The notes: generated by a model not told the origin, from the letters alone. A DNA stretch of 6,188 bases from an uncultured Prevotella sp. (GCA_937892695.1 CALBJK010000188.1:1-6188), one strand, 5' to 3'; positions 1 through 5,901 are shown, numbered from the stretch's first letter. Numbers and translations: made by a program.

Positions 1-1
1 C

Positions 2-244
2 ATGGAGGGCCGTCGCTTCCACGACATACGACGTTGGAAAATTGCCGACAAGGAAATCTCTCGCAAGCAGAAATCATGGAACCTTGCCGGAAAAACAGCC
101 AAAGAGTTCTACAAAGTAGTTGATGCAGTCGATGATCTGAATGGCGGCGTACGTAAGTTTACCGCTCCCAAGAACTACTGGCTCGCCATACCGCTCGACC
201 AGATACAGATAAACCGCAACCTCGTACAGAACCCCGGCTACTAA
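2..244 (+). CDS. SusD/RagB-family outer-membrane glycan-binding protein, C-terminal fragment
   Basis: Only the last 80 codons are in the window; the reading frame is open to the left edge, so the ATG at position 2 is an internal methionine. SusD/RagB proteins are normally about 500-600 residues. They are lipoproteins on the outside of the outer membrane that cap a SusC-type TonB-dependent transporter and bind oligosaccharides. The visible part has the family's C-terminal hallmarks: a GRRFHDIRRW stretch at visible residues 3-12, then a NYWLAIPLDQIQIN segment and the terminal LVQNPGY. A susC-like gene would be expected upstream, outside the window. The gene is followed by its own terminator-like hairpin, so the GH84 gene downstream is probably transcribed separately even if both serve one locus. 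The glycan bound cannot be read from this fragment. Family assignment is firm. Confidence 0.9.
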   Translation: MEGRRFHDIRRWKIADKEISRKQKSWNLAGKTAKEFYKVVDAVDDLNGGVRKFTAPKNYWLAIPLDQIQINRNLVQNPGY

Positions 245-294
245 CGCTAAGCATAATATTTCGGTAATAATTGGTCATTATTCTACCTTCAGAG

Positions 295-328
295 TCCCTG
301 CAATGCGAGAGCATTGTGGGGATTTTCT
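295..328 (+). terminator. Intrinsic terminator of the SusD-type gene
   Basis: TCCCTGCAATGC (295-306) and GCATTGTGGGGA (311-322) form a 12-pair stem that includes two G-U wobbles and closes on a GAGA loop. TTTTCT follows at once. Flanking AGAG and TTTT can extend the pairing. It begins about 50 bases after the stop codon at 242-244, as expected for a factor-independent terminator of the upstream transcript. Confidence 0.75.
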
Positions 329-472
329 GTAGCTTACGCAGAGTTTGGCGGTTTCTAAAAATCCCACAGATTATCAACATAAACGATTCCTTATACCTTT
401 TTGCTGTAGAAGCGAATTCTTAGGCCCCACCTTTTTGTGACAAATAATCATTCAGTACCGGCAAATAAAATA

Positions 473-488
473 ATCGGTTGTGACCGAT
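473..488. promoter_or_regulatory. Inverted repeat upstream of the GH84 promoter, possible operator
   Basis: ATCGGT (473-478) and ACCGAT (483-488) are perfect reverse complements separated by TGTG. The centre lies about 29 bases upstream of the middle of the TAnnTTTG box at 506-513, roughly where a -33 element or an activator would be contacted. The symmetry is directly visible; a role as operator is inferred only from position. Confidence 0.3.
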
Positions 489-505
489 ATGTCGTGATTT
501 TCATG

Positions 506-513
506 TATCTTTG
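506..513 (+). promoter_or_regulatory. Bacteroidota-type -7 promoter box for the GH84 gene
   Basis: TATCTTTG matches the TAnnTTTG -7 consensus of the Bacteroidota primary sigma factor. Transcription would start near 518-521, leaving an untranslated leader of about 58 bases before the ATG at 578. No TTTG lies at the usual 19-21 base spacing upstream; the nearest TTG (478-480) is 25 bases away. The promoter may therefore be weak or activator-dependent. Confidence 0.5.
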
Positions 514-577
514 TTGTCGGTATCGTTTCGAAATGATATTATCGTGCAATTAATGATAAAAACCTGAACATATTATT

Positions 578-3124
578 ATGATAAAAAACAAAAATCTTGT
601 TTGCCTTCTGGCTGCAAGTCTTACGCTTGGGACAATTGCAATGCAAGCTCAGGACGTTGACCTCGACTTCCAACGGTCGGAGTCGCGCGACGTATTGCCC
701 GTTCCAGGACATAAAGTCGACCACCACGGCATCGTGATAAATCCTACGCCACAGAGTCTGACACGTGACGACAGCCGTCAGATAGACATATCCCGGGGTT
801 TTCGTCTGAAGGACCGTCACGGCAAGTTCCCTGCTGTCATCGAACGTCTGTCAGACGACGGTGTGCCGCTGTCTGTCGATTACGGGACAAAAGCGGCTCA
901 CAAGCACGGCGTGAAAGCCGTTTCTGGAGCCTATGTCCTGAGCGTCGGCAAGCGCGGCGTGAGCGTCTGGGGCTACGACGAGTGTGGTGCGTTCTACGGA
1001 CTGCAGACTTTGCGCCAGCTGCTCGACAGTCCTGTCGCCAAGGACAGTAAGCTGCCTTACATAGAGATAAACGACTATCCAGACCTGCCCGACCGTGGGG
1101 TAGTAGAGGGATTCTACGGCACACCGTGGTCCCATCAGGTCAGACTGTCGCTCATCGACTTCTACGGACGCTTCAAACTAAATACCTACCAGTACGGCCC
1201 TAAGGACGACCCTTACCACAGTTCGCCCAACTGGCGGCTGCCTTATCCCGAGAAGGAAGCCCGACAGATAAAGGAGCTGGTCGAAGCATGCCGCCGCAAC
1301 TACGTCAACTTTGTCTGGGCGGTGCATCCTGGCAAGGACATAAAATGGAACGAAGACGACTATCAGAACCTGATGAAGAAATTCGGCATGATGTACGACC
1401 TCGGTGTGCGCTCGTTTGCAATCTATTTTGACGACATTTCGGGCGACGGTACCGATCCCGTCCGCCAGGTGGAACTGCTCAACCGTCTCGACCGCGAGTT
1501 TGTCAAGGCCAAGGGCGACGTGGCTCCGCTCACGGTGTGCCCTACCGACTATACGCGTCTCTGGGCCAATCCTACGCCACAGGGTAGTCTGGCCATCTAC
1601 GGACAGAAGCTTGACACTTCGGTCAAGGTGTTCTGGACTGGCGATGTGGTTTGCAGCGACCTCACTCGCGAAACACTCGACTGGGTGGACTCGCGCATAC
1701 GGCGGCCTGCCTACTACTGGTGGAACTTCCCCGTGACCGACTATGTCCGCCACATTGTCATGCAGGGTCCGGCCTACGGATTGGACTCTACGCTCTCGGC
1801 GCAGAACATGAGCGGAATGGTGAGCAATCCGATGGAACACGGCGAAGCCTCTAAACTCGCCCTCTACGGCGTGGCAGACTATACGTGGAACATCTCGGCT
1901 TACAATCCTTTGGACAGCTGGGAGAGAGGACTTGTCTGTATAGCTCCCGAGGTGAGCGAGGCTTACCGCACCTTTGCCATCCATTCGTGCGACACGGAGA
2001 CAGGCTATCGCCGTGCCGAGTCGTGGGAGACAGAGACATTCCGTGTCGGCGATTACACCCGGCAACAGTACGACGCTCTGCTCGGCGAATTCAAGAATAT
2101 AAAAGCCGTACAGGGACAGATGGAAATGCTGTGCCGCAACCGTCAGCTCGTCAGTGAACTGCGTCCGTGGCTCGCCGAATTCAGCAAACTCGGACAGCGC
2201 GGAATAGACGTGATGCACCTTATCAAGACATACGAGACAGCCACTCCCGAGGCTTTCTGGAGCGAATATCTCAACAACCGCATGACTCCGGACGACCGCA
2301 AGGCTTACGCAGCCCACCGGTCAGGCACGATGAAGCTCCAACCCTTCTACGAAAATGCCATGGACGACATGGCCGACGGTTTTTACACCCGGCTGACTGG
2401 CCTGCGTCCGTCCATGCCTAAGCCTGTCGGTTCGTTCGCTTCAGCATATTCGCGCCAAGGACAGTTGATGTTCGACGGCGCCCCAGCCACCTACTACACT
2501 TCGGGAACCGGACAAGGTGAAGCTGGTGATTGGATAGGTGCCGACATGGGAGAGGTGAAGGCCATACGCGAGGTGCGCATACTGCAAGGCCGCAACTCTA
2601 CTGACGACACCGACTACATGGACAATGCCGTGCTCGAATGCTCGGCCGACGGCAAGACTTGGAACACTCTGAAGGACAGTCTGGTACGGCAGTATGATAT
2701 TGTATGGACAGGACAGCCTTTGATGGCGCGTTATGTACGTTTGCGCAAACTTGCATCCGCCAAACGCAATTTGGTGAGCATACGTTCGTTCGAGGTGAAT
2801 CCTGTCAGAACCACCAGTCTGGGCTTTGACGTAGATGCCGCCGACAAGGATTCCGCACTGTACGCCTTTGACAACCGTCCGGATACATATTATAATAATG
2901 TAGGGACTCTGACGTTCGGAGTGCCCGATGCTGTCCGCTCCTATATCATGCTGACCGATCTTGGTAAAGGCCGGACTGCAACCGTCACCCAGATGGACAA
3001 GCAGGGACGTACAATATCCGTACAGACAGTCTCGTCGCCGTTGTTCCGCTTCGCCGTTGATAAAAACGCAAGACGTGTGAAGGTGGACGGCAGGGTAGGG
3101 ATATTCGAGATTGTCAGACAGTGA
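578..3124 (+). CDS. Secreted GH84 beta-N-acetylglucosaminidase (O-GlcNAcase/hyaluronidase-like)
   Basis: This 848-residue enzyme should remove terminal beta-linked N-acetylglucosamine by the substrate-assisted mechanism of family GH84. Residues 1 to about 24 are a signal peptide (MIKNK, hydrophobic core, AMQAQ) with no lipobox, suggesting periplasmic location. A GH20b-like N-terminal domain spans about 52-168 and the catalytic barrel about 172-470. The barrel opens with RGVVEGFYGTPW (173-184) and carries FAIYFDDISGDGT with the catalytic Asp285-Asp286 pair. Other equivalents of BtGH84 active-site residues are Gly178, Lys209, Tyr325, Asn383, Asp388 and Asn417, so it should be active. A helical region (about 475-612) precedes one discoidin-like module (about 615-741) and a further C-terminal domain (about 745-848). 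BtGH84 is, as I recall, near 737 residues, so this protein is longer at the C terminus. The ATG at 578 is chosen because the signal peptide follows it directly. Natural substrates could be mucin-type glycans or hyaluronan fragments; sequence alone cannot decide. Confidence 0.95.
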   Translation: MIKNKNLVCLLAASLTLGTIAMQAQDVDLDFQRSESRDVLPVPGHKVDHHGIVINPTPQSLTRDDSRQIDISRGFRLKDRHGKFPAVIERLSDDGVPLSVDYGTKAAHKHGVKAVSGAYVLSVGKRGVSVWGYDECGAFYGLQTLRQLLDSPVAKDSKLPYIEINDYPDLPDRGVVEGFYGTPWSHQVRLSLIDFYGRFKLNTYQYGPKDDPYHSSPNWRLPYPEKEARQIKELVEACRRNYVNFVWAVHPGKDIKWNEDDYQNLMKKFGMMYDLGVRSFAIYFDDISGDGTDPVRQVELLNRLDREFVKAKGDVAPLTVCPTDYTRLWANPTPQGSLAIYGQKLDTSVKVFWTGDVVCSDLTRETLDWVDSRIRRPAYYWWNFPVTDYVRHIVMQGPAYGLDSTLSAQNMSGMVSNPMEHGEASKLALYGVADYTWNISAYNPLDSWERGLVCIAPEVSEAYRTFAIHSCDTETGYRRAESWETETFRVGDYTRQQYDALLGEFKNIKAVQGQMEMLCRNRQLVSELRPWLAEFSKLGQRGIDVMHLIKTYETATPEAFWSEYLNNRMTPDDRKAYAAHRSGTMKLQPFYENAMDDMADGFYTRLTGLRPSMPKPVGSFASAYSRQGQLMFDGAPATYYTSGTGQGEAGDWIGADMGEVKAIREVRILQGRNSTDDTDYMDNAVLECSADGKTWNTLKDSLVRQYDIVWTGQPLMARYVRLRKLASAKRNLVSIRSFEVNPVRTTSLGFDVDAADKDSALYAFDNRPDTYYNNVGTLTFGVPDAVRSYIMLTDLGKGRTATVTQMDKQGRTISVQTVSSPLFRFAVDKNARRVKVDGRVGIFEIVRQ

Positions 3125-3230
3125 TTCTTCCTCTCCATTGGGTATGTCTTGACAGTCCCGATTCCCTGATTGTCGTCTGTGTCCGAATGTATGTCTGACT
3201 AAAGTAAAAAACCGACAAACAGAACAATCT

Positions 3231-3348
3231 TTTTGCTGTTTTCCAATATGCCGCGTTTCACGTTCTAATATGCCGCATTTCAGCTTCCAATATGCCGCAT
3301 ATCGGAAGCTGAAATGCGGCATATTAGAATGTCGTTTTGCTGTCTTCC
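3231..3348. repeat. 14-base direct repeats flanking the palindromic array
   Basis: TTTTGCTGTTTTCC (3231-3244) and TTTTGCTGTCTTCC (3335-3348) differ at one base and bracket the array. The left copy overlaps the first TTCC of unit one. They could be remnants of a target duplication left by insertion of the palindromic element, or degenerate outer parts of the repeat family. The similarity is visible; origin is inferred. Confidence 0.55.
3241..3329. repeat. Array of 22-base units, three direct and one inverted, forming a 67-base palindrome
   Basis: Units of 22 bases begin at 3241, 3263 and 3285, each starting TTCYAATATGCCGC; the shared core AATATGCCGC lies at 3245-3254, 3267-3276 and 3289-3298. 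An exact reverse complement of unit two occupies 3308-3329. As a result 3263-3329 is a palindrome centred on C3296, with 32 of 33 arm positions complementary (only A3289/C3303 fails). It extends to 3260 and 3332 with one G-T pair. The axis lies within ATATGC-C-GCATAT of unit three. The array starts 117 bases after the GH84 stop codon. As RNA it would be an extremely stable hairpin that could stop transcription or protect a 3' end. As DNA it could be a protein-binding array or a mobile palindromic repeat. The structure is certain, the function is not. Confidence 0.9.
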
Positions 3349-3409
3349 GTAATCCGTTGAAAGTCAACTGATTAAAAGCAGTGCCGGATTTTCCGGATGG
3401 AAAGTCTTT

Positions 3410-3436
3410 TGTTCCGAAATAGAACAACCGTTTTTT
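3410..3436 (+). terminator. Weak terminator-like hairpin
   Basis: TTGTTC and GAACAA pair across a seven-base loop (CGAAATA), and CCGTTTTTT follows. The stem has only six mostly A-T pairs, so termination would be inefficient; coordinates may be off by one base. It could catch transcripts reading through from the GH84 gene. Confidence 0.3.
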
Positions 3437-3574
3437 ATAGTTAGTATTAGGTAATTAGTAATTTGCCGCAATGCTTTGACAAAAATCATATTTCTGTACA
3501 CAATGCAAAACCTGTTCTCCTTTATATATAATAATGGTGTGATTCCTTCAGTCCACGTCTCTGGCTGTGTTAAA

Positions 3575-3617
3575 AAAAACTGCCTGTTTGATTTGTGTCA
3601 TTACAGAAGCAGTTTTT
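3575..3617. terminator. Terminator-like hairpin, possibly bidirectional, upstream of the clpP promoters
   Basis: AAAAACTGC (3575-3583) pairs perfectly with GCAGTTTTT (3609-3617). An inner CTGT (3584-3587) pairs with ACAG (3603-3606), leaving a two-base bulge and a 15-base loop. The stem begins in an eight-A run and ends in a five-T run, so it resembles a terminator on either strand. It separates the GH84 side from the promoter-like boxes of the clpP side and probably insulates the two transcription units. Confidence 0.6.
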
Positions 3618-3660
3618 GAAAAAAATATCGATTTGTTATGATGTTGTCGCTTTTTTTAGC

Positions 3661-3668
3661 TATCTTTG
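3661..3668 (+). promoter_or_regulatory. Bacteroidota-type -7 box, upstream copy, for clpP
   Basis: TATCTTTG matches TAnnTTTG and sits at the left edge of the first copy of the 56-base repeat. Transcription would start about 3673-3676 and give a leader of roughly 200 bases before clpP. TTTG at 3632-3635 is a possible -33 element, but its 25-base spacing is longer than usual. Confidence 0.5.
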
Positions 3669-3716
3669 TAGAAAATAAGCTGCACTCGGACAACTATGAG
3701 CAAGCTCGTTGCCGCT
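3661..3716 (+). repeat. 56-base repeat, copy 1 of a tandem pair
   Basis: This sequence recurs at 3726-3781 with only two differences (C3664/T3729 and G3708/A3773), separated by nine unique bases. Each copy contains a TAnnTTTG box, the segment GTAGAAAATAAGCTGCACTC and a hairpin. In copy 1 the hairpin spans 3687-3714: CGG(A)CAAC pairs with GTTGCCG around an inner GAGC-AA-GCTC, with one bulged A. An ATG at 3696 in the hairpin loop opens a 15-codon frame (MSKLVAARLHYFCRK) that stops at 3741-3743, inside copy 2. The near-identity implies recent duplication or ongoing homogenisation. I believe similar sequences recur in Bacteroidales genomes, but could not check. Confidence 0.9.
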
Positions 3717-3725
3717 CGTTTGCAT

Positions 3726-3733
3726 TATTTTTG
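3726..3733 (+). promoter_or_regulatory. Bacteroidota-type -7 box, downstream copy, for clpP
   Basis: TATTTTTG occupies the same place in the second repeat copy as TATCTTTG does in the first, and also fits TAnnTTTG. If used, transcripts would start about 65 bases nearer to clpP. No TTTG lies at the expected distance upstream, so its use is less certain than that of the first copy. Confidence 0.35.
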
Positions 3734-3781
3734 TAGAAAATAAGCTGCACTCGGACAACTATGAGCAAGCTCATTGCCGCT
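3726..3781 (+). repeat. 56-base repeat, copy 2 of a tandem pair
   Basis: This matches copy 1 at 54 of 56 positions. The G-to-A change at 3773 removes one closing pair of the hairpin (3752-3779) and changes the fifth leader codon from Val to Ile. Beyond 3781 the sequence diverges, and the ATG at 3761 reads on into unique DNA rather than stopping early as in copy 1. Confidence 0.9.
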
Positions 3782-3853
3782 ATAGAGCAGAGGTCAGCGT
3801 CGGAACAAGAAACAGGTGTGCCAGCAGGAACGTGGGCTCATCACTCAGGATAA
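3761..3853 (+). CDS. Possible 30-residue leader peptide upstream of clpP
   Basis: The ATG in the second repeat copy opens a 30-codon frame starting MSKLIAAIEQ and ending AHHSG, with its stop 19 bases before the clpP ATG. The first seven codons come from the repeat and the rest from unique DNA. I recognise no protein family, and there is no Shine-Dalgarno sequence, though Bacteroidota often lack one. A translated upstream frame could affect clpP expression through its hairpin or by reinitiation. It may equally be a chance frame within an RNA leader, which I consider more likely. Confidence 0.2.
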   Translation: MSKLIAAIEQRSASEQETGVPAGTWAHHSG

Positions 3854-3872
3854 AAGTAAACAATAACAAACA

Positions 3873-4580
3873 ATGAACGATTTCAGAAAATACGCAACAA
3901 AGCATTTGGGCATGAACGGAATGGTGCTCGACGACGTGATAAAGTCGCAAGCCCAGTACCTCAACCCATACATCCTTGAAGAGCGTCAGCTCAACGTCAC
4001 ACAGATGGACGTTTTCTCACGACTGATGATGGACCGCATCATCTTTCTCGGAACCGAAATCGATGACTACACAGCCAATACCCTTCAGGCACAGTTGCTC
4101 TACCTCGACTCGGTGGATAACGCCAAGGACATATCAATCTATATCAATTCGCCCGGCGGAAGCGTGACCGCCGGACTGGGCATATATGATACCATGCAGT
4201 TTATCGGCAGCGATGTAGCCACTATGTGTACAGGCATGGCGGCCTCGATGGCTGCAGTGCTGCTTGTGGCCGGTGCCGAAGGCAAACGCACTGCCCTCAC
4301 CCACAGCCGGGTTATGATACATCAGCCGCTCGGAGGTGTGCAAGGTCAGGCTTCGGATATAGAAATCGAAGCCAAGGAGATACAGAAGTTCAAGAAAGAA
4401 CTCTATACCATCATCTCCGAACACTCCCACACTCCGTATGATAAGGTGTGGAAGGACAGCGACCGTAACTACTGGATGACGGCTCAGGAGGCCAAGGACT
4501 ACGGCATGATAGACAAGGTTATGATGAAACGCAAGTCTGAAGCAAAGTCGGAGAATGACGAAACGAAGGAAGGCGAATAA
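3873..4580 (+). CDS. clpP: ATP-dependent Clp protease proteolytic subunit ClpP
   Basis: ClpP is the cytoplasmic serine peptidase that forms a double seven-membered barrel and degrades proteins unfolded by ClpX. The 235-residue product is full length, with the nucleophile Ser125 in GMAASMAAVLL and His150 in VMIHQPLGG. YINSPGGSV (90-98) provides the oxyanion-hole glycines. By spacing (Ser to His 25, His to third residue 49, as in Staphylococcus aureus ClpP 98/123/172) the third triad position is Asn199 in DSDRNYWM, where most ClpPs have Asp. The N-terminal extension before the usual core start is, as far as I recall, normal in Bacteroidales. Residues after about 218 form a charged Glu/Lys-rich tail. 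The frame starts 19 bases after a possible leader peptide, with no clear Shine-Dalgarno sequence. clpX follows 62 bases later, so the two are very probably one operon. Confidence 0.97.
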   Translation: MNDFRKYATKHLGMNGMVLDDVIKSQAQYLNPYILEERQLNVTQMDVFSRLMMDRIIFLGTEIDDYTANTLQAQLLYLDSVDNAKDISIYINSPGGSVTAGLGIYDTMQFIGSDVATMCTGMAASMAAVLLVAGAEGKRTALTHSRVMIHQPLGGVQGQASDIEIEAKEIQKFKKELYTIISEHSHTPYDKVWKDSDRNYWMTAQEAKDYGMIDKVMMKRKSEAKSENDETKEGE

Positions 4581-4642
4581 TCCTGGCCTAAAGTGAATAA
4601 ACACTTGTAAAATCCATCAGAAGATTATAGGACAAAAAGGAA

Positions 4643-5890
4643 ATGCCAAAAAAAGTATGCAGCTTCTGCGGAAGAAGCGAACGTGAAGTGAGACTGCTCA
4701 TAACAGGACTGAACGGATATATCTGTGACAGTTGTGCCAAGCAGGCTTACGAGATAGTGCAGTCGAGCGGACTGCTCGACGAAGACGCACAAACAAAGGC
4801 CGAATCGAAGGACGGCGGCTTCAAGCTCAAGGAAGTGCCCAAGCCGGTGGAAATAAAGAAATATCTCGACCAGTACATCATAGGCCAGGACGAAGCCAAG
4901 CGTTATCTCTCGGTGGCCGTATACAACCATTACAAACGGTTGCAGCAGCCCAAAGACGACGACGGGGTCGAGATAGAGAAGAGCAATATAATAATGGTAG
5001 GCAGTACCGGAACGGGCAAGACCCTGATGGCACGCACCATAGCCAAGTTGCTTGACGTGCCGTTCACCATTGTCGACGCCACGGTGTTTACCGAGGCTGG
5101 TTATGTGGGCGAGGATGTGGAGAGCATCCTGAGCCGTCTGCTCCAGGTTGCCAACTTCGACTTGAAGGCCGCAGAACGTGGCATCGTCTTCATTGACGAG
5201 ATAGACAAGATAGCCCGCAAGGCCGACAACCCGAGCATCACGCGCGACGTGAGCGGAGAAGGAGTGCAGCAGGGACTGCTCAAGCTGCTTGAAGGTACGG
5301 TCGTGAACGTTCCGCCAAAGGGAGGGCGCAAACATCCTGACCAGGACTACGTTCATGTGGATACCCGCAACATCCTCTTCATTTGCGGCGGTGCCTTTGA
5401 CGGCATCGAACGGAAGATAGCGCAGCGCATGAACACACATACGGTAGGGTTCAACTCAGTGCAGAACGTGCGCAACATTGACAAGGGAGACCTGATGCAG
5501 TATATACTTCCGCAGGATCTGAAATCGTTCGGACTGATACCCGAAATCATAGGCCGTCTGCCGGTTCTGACATACCTCAACCCGCTCGACCGCGAAGCTT
5601 TGCGCCGCATTCTGGTAGAGCCGAAGAACTCTATCGTAAAGCAGTATGAAAAACTGTTTGCCATGGACGGCATAAAGCTGTCGTTCACAAAGGATGCTCT
5701 CGACTTCATCGTTGACAAGGCTGTAGAGTATAAGTTGGGCGCGCGCGGACTGCGGTCGATAGTAGAATCGGTTATGACCGACGCTATGTTCGAGGCTCCG
5801 TCAGAGAACGTGAAGACGTTCGAAGTGACGCTCGACTATGCCAAGTCTCAGATAGACAAGTCACATCTGAAAAAACTTGAAATGGCATAA
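4643..5890 (+). CDS. clpX: ATP-dependent Clp protease ATP-binding subunit ClpX
   Basis: ClpX is the hexameric AAA+ unfoldase that recognises tagged proteins, pulls them through its pore and feeds them to ClpP in the cytoplasm. The 415-residue product is full length. A zinc-binding domain carries Cys6, Cys9, Cys28 and Cys31. The Walker A motif GSTGTGKT is at 120-127, with Ser where Escherichia coli has Pro. The GYVGE pore loop is at 153-157, Walker B (IVFIDEID) at 181-188, the RKH pore motif at 229-231 and sensor 2 (GARGLR) at 366-371. VGF at 268-270 matches the IGF loop that docks onto ClpP, with a conservative Ile-to-Val change. All catalytic parts look intact. A purine-rich AAAAAGGAA directly precedes the ATG but is too close to be an ordinary Shine-Dalgarno site. 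It is probably cotranscribed with clpP. Confidence 0.98.
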   Translation: MPKKVCSFCGRSEREVRLLITGLNGYICDSCAKQAYEIVQSSGLLDEDAQTKAESKDGGFKLKEVPKPVEIKKYLDQYIIGQDEAKRYLSVAVYNHYKRLQQPKDDDGVEIEKSNIIMVGSTGTGKTLMARTIAKLLDVPFTIVDATVFTEAGYVGEDVESILSRLLQVANFDLKAAERGIVFIDEIDKIARKADNPSITRDVSGEGVQQGLLKLLEGTVVNVPPKGGRKHPDQDYVHVDTRNILFICGGAFDGIERKIAQRMNTHTVGFNSVQNVRNIDKGDLMQYILPQDLKSFGLIPEIIGRLPVLTYLNPLDREALRRILVEPKNSIVKQYEKLFAMDGIKLSFTKDALDFIVDKAVEYKLGARGLRSIVESVMTDAMFEAPSENVKTFEVTLDYAKSQIDKSHLKKLEMA

Positions 5891-5901
5891 TGGAATGCCA
5901 C

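Larger units (their letters stand above)
245..577. other. Intergenic region between the SusD-type gene and the GH84 gene
   Basis: This 333-base stretch is AT-rich compared with the coding DNA on both sides. From left to right it holds the hairpin terminator at 295-328, about 140 bases (329-470) in which I recognise nothing, a short inverted repeat at 473-488, a TAnnTTTG promoter box at 506-513 and the presumed untranslated leader of the GH84 gene. The only open frames across it are shadows on the minus strand without family features. Confidence 0.7.
3125..3872. other. Long gene-free region between the GH84 gene and clpP
   Basis: These 748 bases contain no protein frame with recognisable features apart from very short leader frames near clpP. 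In order they hold: a plain stretch (3125-3230); the 22-base repeat array and palindrome (3231-3348); two tiny hairpins, GTTGA/TCAAC and CCGGA/TCCGG, between about 3358 and 3397; a weak terminator-like hairpin (about 3410-3436); an AT-rich stretch with no recognisable element (about 3437-3570); a strong hairpin (3575-3617); and the duplicated promoter/leader module (3661-3781) leading into clpP. In many Bacteroidales, as I recall, the trigger-factor gene tig sits directly upstream of clpP. It is not here. Confidence 0.7.

Noticed and set aside
1178..2317. 379-codon open frame on the minus strand inside the GH84 gene
   Set aside because: It lies wholly antisense to a gene with intact catalytic motifs, has no recognisable domain and is explained by the codon bias of the + strand gene.
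3113..3199. GTCAGACA (3113-3120) and TGTCTGAC (3192-3199) as a terminator stem after the GH84 gene
   Set aside because: The arms are 71 bases apart, the left one lies within the end of the coding sequence and no T tract follows.
3241..3329. CRISPR array reading of the 22-base repeats
   Set aside because: The units abut with no unique spacers, one is inverted and no cas genes are nearby.
2441..3427. 328-codon minus-strand frame from the GH84 3' end into the repeat region
   Set aside because: It needs a TTG start in non-coding DNA, runs through the palindromic repeat and shows no family features.
3476..3503. Sigma70-like promoter starting at TTGACA (3476-3481)
   Set aside because: No TATAAT-like sequence lies 16-18 bases downstream, and Bacteroidota use a different promoter consensus.
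4999..5026. Walker A of ClpX with Ser instead of Pro (GSTGTGKT) as a possible defect
   Set aside because: The nucleotide-binding Gly, Lys and Thr are all present; the change is probably a lineage variant without functional meaning.
4625..5440. 271-codon minus-strand frame opposite clpX
   Set aside because: It is antisense to the well-conserved ClpX core and carries no recognisable motif.
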